A DNA stretch of 64,000 bases from Erythrobacteraceae bacterium WH01K (GTDB taxonomy: Bacteria > Pseudomonadota > Alphaproteobacteria > Sphingomonadales > Sphingomonadaceae), in assembly GCA_027941995.1 (NCBI GenBank), contig CP115966.1:620001-684000 (forward strand), written 5' to 3'. This document shows, piece by piece, positions 44,141-52,491 of this stretch (positions are counted from its first letter, which is position 1; each line of letters begins with the position of its first letter). The position numbers and the translations under genes are program-made. The notes below the pieces were generated by a model. That model had not been told where the DNA came from, did not search any database, and worked only from the letters and a program-made list of their open reading frames with translations.

Positions 44141-46300
44141 ATGAAAACATTCCGCCATCTCGGTTCGGCAGCCTGCCTCGCGCTGGCTGCGGGATTTTCC
44201 GGCAGTCCCGCGCTTGGCCAGGAGGGCCCTATACAAGTGACCGATACGACATCCGTGACCCCGCCGATCGCGGAAAAGCGCGACCATTCCTTTACCCGCC
44301 ACGGGATCACCGTTTCCGATCCCTATCACTGGCTGAAGGACCAGTCCTATCCGACCATCGACGACGAGGACGTGCTGGATTACCTGAAGGCCGAAAACGC
44401 CTATTTCGAGGCGCAGATGGCCCCGCGCCAGGCGCTGGTCGACACCATCTTCGAGGAACTGAAGGGCCGGGTGAAGCAGGACGACAGCACCGTCCCGCAA
44501 AAGGATGGCGACTGGCTCTACTGGTCGGAAGTTGCCGAGGGGAAGGAATACCGCATCCATTACCGCCGCCCCGTGGCAGGCGGGGACCGGGAGTTGCTGA
44601 TCGACGAGAACGAACTGGCGGAAGGCAAGGAGTATTTCCGCCTTGGTGCCGCCTCGGTCAGCGATGACGGGCGCTATATCGCCTATTCCTACGACGATGA
44701 CGGGTCGGAGCGGTATACCGCCCGGATCAAGGAGATCGCGACCGGCGCCCTGCTGGACGATGTCATTCCCGAAACGCTTTCGGGCCTGACCTGGCTCGCG
44801 AACGACACCATGATCGCCTACGGCAAGGCGAACGAGAACTGGCGGGTGGACAATGTCCGCCTCCACCGCATCGGAACGCCGGTCGAACAGGATGTCGAGA
44901 TCTACCGCGAGGAGGACGAGGGCTTCCGCGTCGGCGCAGGCCTCAGCGCACAGGAAGACTGGCTGGTCATTGCCACCGGCGACAACGAGACGAGCGAGGT
45001 GCGGCTGGTCCGCGCCGACAATCCGACCGGCGATCAGATCCTGGTGAAGCCGCGCGAGAAGGGCGTGGAATACGATGTCGACGTGCGCGACGGCACCGTC
45101 TTCGTCCACACCAATGACGACCACGTCAATTTCCGCCTCGCTACCGCGCCGCTGGAAACGCCGGGCGAATGGACGACGCTGATTGCCGGGTCGGACGAGT
45201 TTTACCTGACCGGTTACGAGCTCTACAAGGATTTCTACGTCACCGAAGGCCGGCTGGACGGGCTCGACCAGATCCAGCTGCGCGATTACGCGGATCCTGC
45301 GAAAATCACGCCCATCGCCTTCCCGGAAGCGAGTTTCTCGACCGGGCTGACGAACAATCCCGAATACGACGTGACGAAGCTGCGCCTTGCCTATGAAAGC
45401 ATGGTCATGCCCGACACGGTCTATGATTACGATGTCGCCACGGGCGAGCTGCAGCTGCTGAAACAGCAGGAAATACCCAGCGGCTACACGCAGGGCGATT
45501 ACGTGACGGAGCGGCTGACGATCACCGCGCGCGACGGGACGCAGGTGCCGGTCAGCGTGGTCAGCCACAAGGACACGCCGATGGGCGCACCGCTGCATCT
45601 CTATGCCTATGGCGCCTATGGCTATGCCGTGCCGCCGGGCTTTTCCTCCAGCCGCCTCAGCCTGCTCGACCGCGGCATGCGCTATGCCATCGCGCATATC
45701 CGCGGCGGCGACGATCTGGGGCGCAACTGGTACCTGCAGGGCAAGCTCAACGAACGCACGAACACGTTCAACGATTTCGTGGACGTGGCGAAGGGCCTGA
45801 TCGACAAGGGCTATACACAGAAGGGCAAGATCAGCGCCAGCGGCGGCAGTGCCGGCGGCGAACTGATGGGCGTGGTCGTCAACACCGACCCGGACCTGTG
45901 GGGCGCAGTCGCGGCCCATGTGCCCTTCGTCGATGTGCTCAACACCATGCTGGACGAGAGCCTGCCACTGACGCCCGGCGAATGGCCCGAATGGGGCAAT
46001 CCGGTGGAGAGCAAGCAGGCGTTCGCCTATATCCTGAGCTATTCCCCTTACGACCAGACGGTGGCGCAGGATTATCCGCCGCTGCTGATCACCGCCGGCC
46101 TGAACGATCCGCGCGTGACCTATTGGGAACCGGCCAAGTGGACCGCCAAGCTGCGCGAAGTGAAGACCGACGACAACGTGCTGCTGCTGAAAACCAATAT
46201 GGGCGCAGGGCATGGTGGCAAGTCGGGACGCTTCACGCGCCTGTATGAAACGGCCGAGGAGTTCGCCTTCCTCCTGTGGCAGCTGGGCCTGGAAGAGTAG
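44141..46300 (+). CDS. secreted S9 prolyl oligopeptidase / oligopeptidase B
   Basis: A 719-residue serine peptidase with a signal peptide (KTFRHLGSAACLALAAGF ... ALGQE, cleavage near residue 27). The seven-bladed propeller occupies about 80-430 and the alpha/beta-hydrolase domain follows. The triad is Ser570 (SASGGSAGGEL), Asp656 (AGLNDPRVTYWEP) and His691 (GAGHGGKSG). The NDPRV sequence and overall pattern point to the oligopeptidase B side of S9A, which cuts after basic residues. It is likely periplasmic. The start ATG 44141 is the one that begins the signal peptide. The next gene starts 14 bases after the stop. Confidence 0.95.
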   Translation: MKTFRHLGSAACLALAAGFSGSPALGQEGPIQVTDTTSVTPPIAEKRDHSFTRHGITVSDPYHWLKDQSYPTIDDEDVLDYLKAENAYFEAQMAPRQALVDTIFEELKGRVKQDDSTVPQKDGDWLYWSEVAEGKEYRIHYRRPVAGGDRELLIDENELAEGKEYFRLGAASVSDDGRYIAYSYDDDGSERYTARIKEIATGALLDDVIPETLSGLTWLANDTMIAYGKANENWRVDNVRLHRIGTPVEQDVEIYREEDEGFRVGAGLSAQEDWLVIATGDNETSEVRLVRADNPTGDQILVKPREKGVEYDVDVRDGTVFVHTNDDHVNFRLATAPLETPGEWTTLIAGSDEFYLTGYELYKDFYVTEGRLDGLDQIQLRDYADPAKITPIAFPEASFSTGLTNNPEYDVTKLRLAYESMVMPDTVYDYDVATGELQLLKQQEIPSGYTQGDYVTERLTITARDGTQVPVSVVSHKDTPMGAPLHLYAYGAYGYAVPPGFSSSRLSLLDRGMRYAIAHIRGGDDLGRNWYLQGKLNERTNTFNDFVDVAKGLIDKGYTQKGKISASGGSAGGELMGVVVNTDPDLWGAVAAHVPFVDVLNTMLDESLPLTPGEWPEWGNPVESKQAFAYILSYSPYDQTVAQDYPPLLITAGLNDPRVTYWEPAKWTAKLREVKTDDNVLLLKTNMGAGHGGKSGRFTRLYETAEEFAFLLWQLGLEE

Positions 46301-46314
46301 GATCGGAGCAAGCC

Positions 46315-46842
46315 GTGCAGCGGCCCGCGGTCATCGCGTCGGGCGTGGCAATCGCCGCGCTCGCCGTGTTGGCAACAGCCTGGTACGTGATGTCTCCGCA
46401 CGTCGCTCTGGACAGGCTCACCGAATTCGATGCCTCGCCCGAACAAATGCTCCGGCGTTATGACCGGCAGGCAGTGCGCGAAGGTTTTGCCGGACAGATG
46501 TTGCCGCAGGTGGACGACTATCCGCCGCCGCTGACGAAGGATGTGGTCCTGGACGCTCTCAGTCACCCGCGATCCGTCAGGCTGCTGGTCGTGGAGCCTT
46601 TCGGCGAATGGCAGTTCGCGGCGGCAGAAGGGTTGCCGCCGGGTCTGCTGGAGGATGACGAGCCGACCGGGTCGATGCCCCGCCTCATGGAAACGACAGA
46701 GGTCTGGGAGATCGAGCGCGGCGGCCTGTCGCACTTCACCGCGCGCGGAGCCGACCGCGAGCCGAGCAATGCCTACCGGTTCCGCCGGGAAGGCCTGTCT
46801 TGGGTGCTGGAACATATCGAGCTGACGACGGATATCCGCTGA
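46315..46842 (+). CDS. membrane-anchored protein of unknown function
   Basis: A 175-residue protein starting at GTG 46315 with a GGAG ribosome site. One transmembrane helix (about residues 6-25, VIASGVAIAALAVLATAWYV) is followed by a soluble, probably periplasmic domain of 145 residues (for example RSVRLLVVEPFGEWQFAAAE and YRFRREGLSWVLEHIEL). I do not recognise it. The stop TGA shares its last base with the ATG of the thioesterase gene (TGATG), so both are in one operon behind the S9 peptidase. Confidence 0.75.
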   Translation: MQRPAVIASGVAIAALAVLATAWYVMSPHVALDRLTEFDASPEQMLRRYDRQAVREGFAGQMLPQVDDYPPPLTKDVVLDALSHPRSVRLLVVEPFGEWQFAAAEGLPPGLLEDDEPTGSMPRLMETTEVWEIERGGLSHFTARGADREPSNAYRFRREGLSWVLEHIELTTDIR

Positions 46843-47234
46843 TGCCTTTTGAAAAGACCTTTACCGCGCTGCCCGAACACATCGACGTGATGGACCACGT
46901 CAACAATGCCGTGTGGGTCCAGTGGATTCAGGACATGGCGACGGCGCACTGGGACGCGGTTGCGCGGGAAGAGGACAAGGCGCGCTATGTCTGGCTCGTG
47001 CTGCGGCACGAGATCGATTACCGGGGCAATATCGCGGTGGGGGAAAGCGTGACGGGCGAGACCTTCATACCGGGCGAGCCGAAGGGCGCACGGTTCGACC
47101 GCCGGGTCGATTTTCGCGACGCGCATGGCAAGGTAATCGTCAGCGCGAACACGACGTGGGCCATGCTCGACCGCGAGACCCTGCGTCCGCAGCGCGTGCG
47201 GCCGGACATCGCCGCGCCGTTCATGGGGGGATGA
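46842..47234 (+). CDS. acyl-CoA thioesterase (4HBT/YbgC-like)
   Basis: A 130-residue hot-dog thioesterase. The N-terminal ALPEHIDVMDHVNNAVWVQW carries the catalytic Asp of the 4-hydroxybenzoyl-CoA-thioesterase signature (D-x-x-x-H-V-N-N), and the strand VWLVLRHEIDYRGNIAVGE follows. It hydrolyses an acyl-CoA of unknown chain. The start is ATG 46842, coupled to the preceding gene. The next gene starts one base after its stop. Confidence 0.92.
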   Translation: MPFEKTFTALPEHIDVMDHVNNAVWVQWIQDMATAHWDAVAREEDKARYVWLVLRHEIDYRGNIAVGESVTGETFIPGEPKGARFDRRVDFRDAHGKVIVSANTTWAMLDRETLRPQRVRPDIAAPFMGG

Positions 47235-47235
47235 A

Positions 47236-48501
47236 ATGACTGCCGAATATGATGACAGCCCGCTGTTCCGGTCGCTGATGCTGCCCAATGGGAGCAGCAT
47301 CCCGAACCGTATCTGCAAGGCGGCGATGGAGGAAAACCTTGCGGAGCAGCCCGGACAATATCCGGGCGAGCGGCTGTTCACCCTCTACGAACGCTGGGCG
47401 CGCGGCGGTACGGGCCTGATCCTGTCCGGCAATGTCATGGTCGACCCGTCCGCCCTGACAGGACCGGGCGGCGTGGTGCTGGAAAAGGGCACGGACCTTG
47501 CGCCGTTCGTCAACTGGGCGACGGTCGGCAAGTCGGGCGGCGGGCAGTTCTGGCTACAGATCAGTCATCCGGGCCGGCAGCTCTACAAATCGCTGGGCGA
47601 AACCGCGGTCGGCCCGTCGGATGTCGCGCTCGACCTCGGCAGGTTCTCCTCGCTGTTCGCAGAAGTCCGCGCACTGGAGGGGGCGGAAATAGAGCGCATC
47701 GTCGAACGCTTCGCCGATACCGCGGAGCAGGCGCAGGCCGCAGGCTTCGACGGGGTGCAGATTCACGGCGCCCACGGCTATCTCGTCAGCCAGTTCCTGT
47801 CGCCGCTGGCCAATCGCCGGACCGACAAATGGGGCGGCAGCCTGGAAAACCGCGCGCGTTTCCTCCTCGCCATCGTCGATGCGGTCCGGGCGCGGGTGGA
47901 CCCGGAATTCGGGGTCGCGGTGAAACTGAATAGCGCCGATTTCCAGCGCGGCGGATTTGCCTTCGAAGACGCGCGCCAAGTGGTCCGGTGGCTGAACGAC
48001 AAGCGGCTCGATTTCGTGGAACTGTCCGGCGGAAACTACGAAAGCCCGGCCATGCAGGGCAATCCGCAGGAAGGCTCGACCGGCGAGAGGGAGGCGTTCT
48101 TCATTTCCTTCGCGCGCGACATTGCGAAGGTGGCGACGATGCCGATCATGGTGACGGGCGGCATCACCCGGCTGTCCACGGCAGAGGACGCGCTGGCGAG
48201 GGACGAGCATGGCTTCGGCGTCGAAATCATCGGCATCGCCCGCGCACTGGCGTCCGATCCCAACCTGCCTGTAAACTGGCGCGAGGGGCGACATGCGGAC
48301 ATCGCGCTGCCCGAATGCGACTGGAAGAACCGCAGCTTCGCCGGGCTTGCGGTGATGGGCCTGACCAAGGCGCAGATCGAGCGGATGGCGCGGGGCAAGC
48401 CGCCGGGAGATGGCGGGGCAGCGGCCGCGGCGCTGCTGACCGACCAGGTCCGCGCGGCGCGGCGCGCGCGGCGTTATCGCAAGTGGCGCAGCGCCGCCTG
48501 A
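47236..48501 (+). CDS. NADH:flavin oxidoreductase (Old Yellow Enzyme family)
   Basis: A 421-residue FMN TIM-barrel ene-reductase. The family signatures are visible: FWLQISHPGRQ (FMN phosphate and substrate contacts), GVQIHGAHGYLVSQFLSP, DKWGGSLENRARF and a final glycine-rich FMN site (VTGGITR). It reduces activated C=C bonds with NAD(P)H. There is no C-terminal FeS/FAD half, so it is a stand-alone OYE. It is the last gene of the peptidase-thioesterase operon, and convergent with ald four bases away. Confidence 0.92.
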   Translation: MTAEYDDSPLFRSLMLPNGSSIPNRICKAAMEENLAEQPGQYPGERLFTLYERWARGGTGLILSGNVMVDPSALTGPGGVVLEKGTDLAPFVNWATVGKSGGGQFWLQISHPGRQLYKSLGETAVGPSDVALDLGRFSSLFAEVRALEGAEIERIVERFADTAEQAQAAGFDGVQIHGAHGYLVSQFLSPLANRRTDKWGGSLENRARFLLAIVDAVRARVDPEFGVAVKLNSADFQRGGFAFEDARQVVRWLNDKRLDFVELSGGNYESPAMQGNPQEGSTGEREAFFISFARDIAKVATMPIMVTGGITRLSTAEDALARDEHGFGVEIIGIARALASDPNLPVNWREGRHADIALPECDWKNRSFAGLAVMGLTKAQIERMARGKPPGDGGAAAAALLTDQVRAARRARRYRKWRSAA

Positions 48502-48505
48502 CGCG

Positions 48506-49621
48506 TCAGGCCAGTACGTCCGTCACCGGGCGGTGGTCGTAGCCCAGCTCGGTCGCGACCGCTTCATAGGTCACCTCGCCCTTGTGGACGTTCAGCCCCT
48601 CGGCGAGGAATGCGTTTTCCCGCATCGCTTCCTTCCAGCCCAGCTTCGCCATGCGCAGCGCGTGGGGCAGGGTCACGTTGTTCAGCGCATAGGTGCTGGT
48701 ACGCGCGACGGCGCCGGGCATGTTGGCGACGCAGTAATGGACGATGTCGTCCACCACATAGGTCGGATCGTCATGCGTCGTCGGTCTGCTGGTCTCGAAG
48801 CAGCCGCCCTGGTCGATCGCAACGTCCACCAGGACCGCACCGGGCTTCATCTCGGACAGCATTTCGCGGCTGACCAGCTTGGGTGCGGCGGCGCCCGGGA
48901 TCAGGACCGCACCGATGACCAGATCGGCCTGCCTCAGCGAGTCCTCGAGGTTCGTCTTGTTCGAGAACCGCGTGCTGGCGCGCGCTTCGAAGAAGGTGCC
49001 GACCTTTTCCAGCACTTCGGGATCGCGGTCCAGGATCTCGACATCGCCGCCCAGGCCCACGGCCATCTGCGCCGCATTGAAGCCGACAACGCCGCCGCCG
49101 ATCACCACGACCTTGCCCGGCAGCACGCCCGGTACGCCGCCGATCAGGACGCCGCGCCCGCCATGCGCCTTCTCCAGCGCATTGGCCCCGGCCTGGATGC
49201 TCATGCGGCCCGCCACCTGGCTCATCGGGGTGAGGAGCGGCAGGCGCCCCCCCGGACCGGTGACCGTTTCATAAGCGATCGCCGTCACGCCCGATTCCAC
49301 CAGATCCTTCGTCTGGTCCGGATCGGGGGCGAGATGGAGGTAGGTGTAGAGGATCTGGTCCTCGCGCAGCTTTGCGCGTTCCTCTGCCTGCGGTTCCTTG
49401 ACCTTCACGATCATCTCGCACTCGGCAAAGATCGCGTCCGGCCCGTCGACGATGGTCGCGCCCGCAGCGTTGTATTCCTCGTCCGTCGCGCCGATGCCCA
49501 TGCCGGCACCGCTCTGGATCCATACCTCGTTGCCACGATGGGTCAGCTCGCGCGCACTCTCGGGCGTCAGGCCGACGCGGTATTCGTGGTTCTTGATCTC
49601 GGTCGGGCAACCAATACGCAT
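48506..49621 (-). CDS. ald: alanine dehydrogenase
   Basis: A 371-residue NAD-dependent alanine dehydrogenase, interconverting alanine and pyruvate plus ammonia. Arg15 ([10 protein letters not shown]), Lys75 (VKVKEPQ), His96 (YTYLHLAPD) and the nucleotide-binding glycine motif [13 protein letters not shown] (about 171-183) are all present, as is the [15 protein letters not shown] stretch. The length equals the family norm. ATG 49621 fixes the start (a longer open frame upstream lacks homology). With gltB and glnD in the window it contributes to nitrogen turnover, but it is not linked to them in an operon. Confidence 0.97.
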   Translation of the reverse strand: MRIGCPTEIKNHEYRVGLTPESARELTHRGNEVWIQSGAGMGIGATDEEYNAAGATIVDGPDAIFAECEMIVKVKEPQAEERAKLREDQILYTYLHLAPDPDQTKDLVESGVTAIAYETVTGPGGRLPLLTPMSQVAGRMSIQAGANALEKAHGGRGVLIGGVPGVLPGKVVVIGGGVVGFNAAQMAVGLGGDVEILDRDPEVLEKVGTFFEARASTRFSNKTNLEDSLRQADLVIGAVLIPGAAAPKLVSREMLSEMKPGAVLVDVAIDQGGCFETSRPTTHDDPTYVVDDIVHYCVANMPGAVARTSTYALNNVTLPHALRMAKLGWKEAMRENAFLAEGLNVHKGEVTYEAVATELGYDHRPVTDVLA

Positions 49622-49717
49622 GGGGAGGATCCTCGCTGGGGAAGTCGGTCCAAGGCCGTTACAATTGAAACCTCCATGCGGCAACCATGCGCCGCGGCGC
49701 GAAGGTTCTGCTTCTGC

Positions 49718-49751
49718 CTGTCACACAAGTGTCATGAGACCCGATTAGGGG
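49718..49751 (+). promoter_or_regulatory. Pho box and putative -10 before phosphate porin
   Basis: CTGTCAC-ACAA-GTGTCAT (49718-49735) matches the PhoB direct repeat CTGTCAT-N4-CTGTCAT in 12 of 14 positions. Ten bases later stands TAGGGG (49746-49751), a possible -10. It lies 46 bases before the porin ATG. The pstS promoter has the same layout. Confidence 0.82.
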
Positions 49752-49781
49752 CGACCGCGTCTTTTGGATCGGACATACATC

Positions 49782-51185
49782 ATGAAACTCACTCACGGTA
49801 TCTGCGCCGCAGCGATGTCTGCTGCGCTGCTTCCTGCCACACCTGCCGCCGCGCAGGTTGCCGGCAGCCAGACCCCCTCCACCCTGCAGGACGAGCTTGC
49901 CGCCATGCGCGCCCGGATGGACGCCATGGCCCAGCGAATCGAAACGCTCGAAAGCGAACTGCAGGCAGCGGAAAACGCGGCCACTCCGCCACCGCCTGCT
50001 TTTGCACCGCCTGCATCTGCACCGGTCGCAGTCGCACCGGCAGCAGCCACGCAGGACCCGATTGCAGAAGCGACGGACGTGAAGTTCGGCGGCGCGCCCG
50101 AAATCAGCCAGGGCGGCTGGAGCTTCAAGCCGCGCGGTCGCCTGCAATATGATGCAGGCTTCGTCGATGCGCCGTCCTCGACCGGCGCGGATGACGGGTT
50201 CGGCAGCGAGGCACGCCGCATCCGGCTGGGCGCATCGGGCGATATGCCGGGCGGTTTCGGCTACAAGTTCGAAGCCGACTTCGCCGGAAACGACATCGCC
50301 GTTACCGATGCCCTCATCGCCTACGATGCCGGCGCCGCGACCATCACGGTCGGGCAGTTCAACACCTTCCAGTCGCTGGAAGAGCTGACCAGTTCGCTGC
50401 ACACCAGCTTCATCGAACGCGCGGCTTTCACCGATGCCTTCGGTTTCGAGCGCCGGGTCGGCGTCGCGGCGGAATTCGGCAGCGACACCGTGCTCGTCCA
50501 GACGGGCATGTTCACGGACAACATGGAAGACCTGCCAAGCGGGAACTGGGGCGCCGATGGCCGCGTCGTGTTCAATCCGCGCCTCGCTGGCAGCGTGCTG
50601 CACCTGGGTGCATCGGTCCACTACAACGACCTCGAGGCAGGTTCCAGCGTGCGGTATCGCCAGCGCCCGCTGGTCCATTTCACCTCGGAGCGCTTCGTCA
50701 ACACCGGCAATCTGGGGGCCAGCAGCGAATTCGGCTTCGGCGCGGAAGGCGCGGTCATTTCCGGGCCGTTCCACGCGGTGGCCGAAGGGTACTGGCAGAA
50801 CGTCAACCTGCCCGGCGCGGCGAACGATCCCGGCTTCTTCGGTGGTTATGCCGAGATCGGCTATTTCCTGACGGCCGGCGACACCCGCGGTTACAAGGGC
50901 GGCAAATTCGACCGGACCAAGCCGGCCCGCCCCGTCGGCGACGGCGGGATCGGGTCGATCCAGGCCAATTTGCGCTACGACCACCTCGACCTGAACGATG
51001 CGGGCGTCTTCGGCGGGAAGCAGGACGGCTATTTCGTCAGCCTGGTCTGGAAGCCGACCAACTACACCATGCTGCTCGCGAATTACGGGAAGCTTTCCTA
51101 CACCGATGCGGTCCTGGCCGCAGCGGGCGGCGACACCGATTACGACGTCGATGTCTTCGGCGTCCGTGCGCAGATCGACTTCTGA
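49782..51185 (+). CDS. phosphate-selective porin (OprO/OprP family)
   Basis: A 467-residue outer-membrane porin. The signal peptide ends TPAAAQ (about residue 25). A coiled-coil (about 33-64, LQDELAAMRARMDAMAQRI) of the type that precedes many trimeric porins follows, then a Pro/Ala linker, then a 16-strand-like barrel with alternating aromatic ends and a C-terminal Phe (RAQIDF). The RGRLQYDAGF and FGYKFEADFA segments fit the phosphate-selective porin O/P family. It brings phosphate or polyanions across the outer membrane. The start is ATG 49782. A Pho box upstream supports induction by phosphate starvation. Confidence 0.9.
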   Translation: MKLTHGICAAAMSAALLPATPAAAQVAGSQTPSTLQDELAAMRARMDAMAQRIETLESELQAAENAATPPPPAFAPPASAPVAVAPAAATQDPIAEATDVKFGGAPEISQGGWSFKPRGRLQYDAGFVDAPSSTGADDGFGSEARRIRLGASGDMPGGFGYKFEADFAGNDIAVTDALIAYDAGAATITVGQFNTFQSLEELTSSLHTSFIERAAFTDAFGFERRVGVAAEFGSDTVLVQTGMFTDNMEDLPSGNWGADGRVVFNPRLAGSVLHLGASVHYNDLEAGSSVRYRQRPLVHFTSERFVNTGNLGASSEFGFGAEGAVISGPFHAVAEGYWQNVNLPGAANDPGFFGGYAEIGYFLTAGDTRGYKGGKFDRTKPARPVGDGGIGSIQANLRYDHLDLNDAGVFGGKQDGYFVSLVWKPTNYTMLLANYGKLSYTDAVLAAAGGDTDYDVDVFGVRAQIDF

Positions 51186-51209
51186 CGGGCCATCCCGCCA
51201 GACTCCATT

Positions 51210-51245
51210 CCGTCACTCAATTGTCATTCTGGCCCCCTAGGGGGC
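51210..51245 (+). promoter_or_regulatory. Pho box, putative -10 and palindrome before pstS
   Basis: CCGTCAC-TCAA-TTGTCAT (51210-51227) is a Pho box with 15 of 18 bases identical to the porin box. Ten bases later TAGGGG (51238-51243) occurs at the same spacing, inside a perfect 14-base palindrome GCCCCCTAGGGGGC (51232-51245). The ATG follows at 51271. Confidence 0.82.
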
Positions 51246-51270
51246 AGGGCATATCACAGGGAATACGACC

Positions 51271-52350
51271 ATGAAGATGATCAAGACCATTGCGATGGCG
51301 ACTGTCGCCAGCCTCACCCTCGCAGCCTGCGGCGCCGATAGCGGCGGCGGCACCCGCGACACGATCCGCGCCGTCGGCTCCAGCACCGTCTATCCGTTTG
51401 CGAAAGCGGTCGCCGAGACCTTCACCCGCTCCAACCCCGATTTCGGCAGCCCGCTGATCGAATCGACCGGCACCGGCGGCGGCATGAAGCTGTTCTGCGA
51501 AGGCCTTGGCGCCGATACGCCGGACATGGCCAACGCCTCGCGCCGGATGAAGGCGAGCGAATTCGACACCTGCGCCGAGAACGGCGTGACCGACATCATC
51601 GAAATCCAGGTCGGCCTCGACGGGCTTGCCTTTGCGGCCACGCAGGGCGGCATCGACATGAACCTGACGCCCGAAATCGTCTACCGCGCCATCGCTGCCA
51701 ACCCCTATGGGCAGGAGCAGACGGCCGAGACGTGGTCGGATGTCGATCCCTCGCTGCCCGATCTGCCGATCCTGGTTTATGGCCCGCCCAGCACGTCCGG
51801 CACGCGTGACGCGCTGAAGGAACTGGTCCTGATCCCCGGCTGCGAAGGCAATGCCGACATGCAGGCGCTGGAAGAGAGCGACGAGGACGCGTTCGAGCGG
51901 ACCTGCACCGAACTGCGCAGCGACGGCGCCTATGTCGACCAGGGCGAGCAGGACAACCTGATCGTGCAGAAGATCCAGGGCAATGAGAACGCCGTAGGCA
52001 TCTTCGGTTATTCCTATCTCGAGGAAAACCTCGATGCGCTGCAGGGCCTGTCGATGAACGGGGTCGAGCCGACCTACGAGAACATTGCCAGCTTCGCCTA
52101 TCCCGGCGCACGTCCGCTCTATGTTTACGTCAAGAAAGCCCACCTGGACGCGATCCCGGGCCTGAAGGCTTACCTGACAAAGTGGACCGAGATGTGGGGC
52201 AAGGGCGGCGCGCTGTCGAAGATCGGCCTGGTCGCCAATCCCGACGATGCAATGGCCCGCGCCATGGCAGGGGCTACCCAGTACGCCACCATCACCAAGG
52301 CCGACCTGACCGGCGAGAGCGAAGAGGCGGCAGAGGAAGCGGCTTCCTGA
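51271..52350 (+). CDS. pstS: phosphate ABC-transporter substrate-binding lipoprotein
   Basis: A 359-residue PstS. The signal peptide carries lipobox LAAC, so it is a lipoprotein (an unusual but known form in proteobacteria). The phosphate-binding loops are clear: AVGSSTVYPFAKAVAE and STGTGGGMKLFC near the N-terminus, ANASRRMK, and PPSTSGTRDALKE in the second lobe. The size fits. It is transcribed right behind the porin, but with its own Pho box. The pstCAB-phoU genes are not in the window, so the permease must be encoded elsewhere. Two cysteine pairs (CEGLG/DTCAEN and PGCEGN/RTCTEL) may form disulfides. Confidence 0.95.
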   Translation: MKMIKTIAMATVASLTLAACGADSGGGTRDTIRAVGSSTVYPFAKAVAETFTRSNPDFGSPLIESTGTGGGMKLFCEGLGADTPDMANASRRMKASEFDTCAENGVTDIIEIQVGLDGLAFAATQGGIDMNLTPEIVYRAIAANPYGQEQTAETWSDVDPSLPDLPILVYGPPSTSGTRDALKELVLIPGCEGNADMQALEESDEDAFERTCTELRSDGAYVDQGEQDNLIVQKIQGNENAVGIFGYSYLEENLDALQGLSMNGVEPTYENIASFAYPGARPLYVYVKKAHLDAIPGLKAYLTKWTEMWGKGGALSKIGLVANPDDAMARAMAGATQYATITKADLTGESEEAAEEAAS

Positions 52351-52377
52351 GGCGGCTTCTCTAAAACAAGCTTCCCT

Positions 52378-52431
52378 GTATCCGGTAGCCGCCCACTCAT
52401 CCCCCGTGGGGGCGGCCAGTCCGCCGGATAC
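52378..52431 (+). other. nested inverted repeat downstream of pstS
   Basis: GTATCCGG (52378-52385) pairs with CCGGATAC (52424-52431), enclosing an inner stem GCCGCCC (52388-52394) with GGGCGGC (52410-52416). A long branched hairpin could form in the 3' end of the pstS mRNA. No gene lies here. Confidence 0.5.
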
Positions 52432-52442
52432 GCGAACAGGCG

Positions 52443-52480
52443 GCCCGGCAGTGCAAGACGCGCTGCCGGGCTTGCTGTTT
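52443..52480 (+). terminator. intrinsic terminator after pstS
   Basis: GCCCGGCAG (52443-52451) pairs perfectly with CTGCCGGGC (52463-52471), followed by TTGCTGTTT. It lies between the convergent pstS and DUF389 genes. Confidence 0.65.
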
Positions 52481-52491
52481 GTATTCGGGGT

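Noticed and set aside
44075-46213. 712-codon minus-strand open frame opposite the S9 peptidase
   Set aside because: Antisense to an intact catalytic triad gene; composition is typical of a shadow frame.
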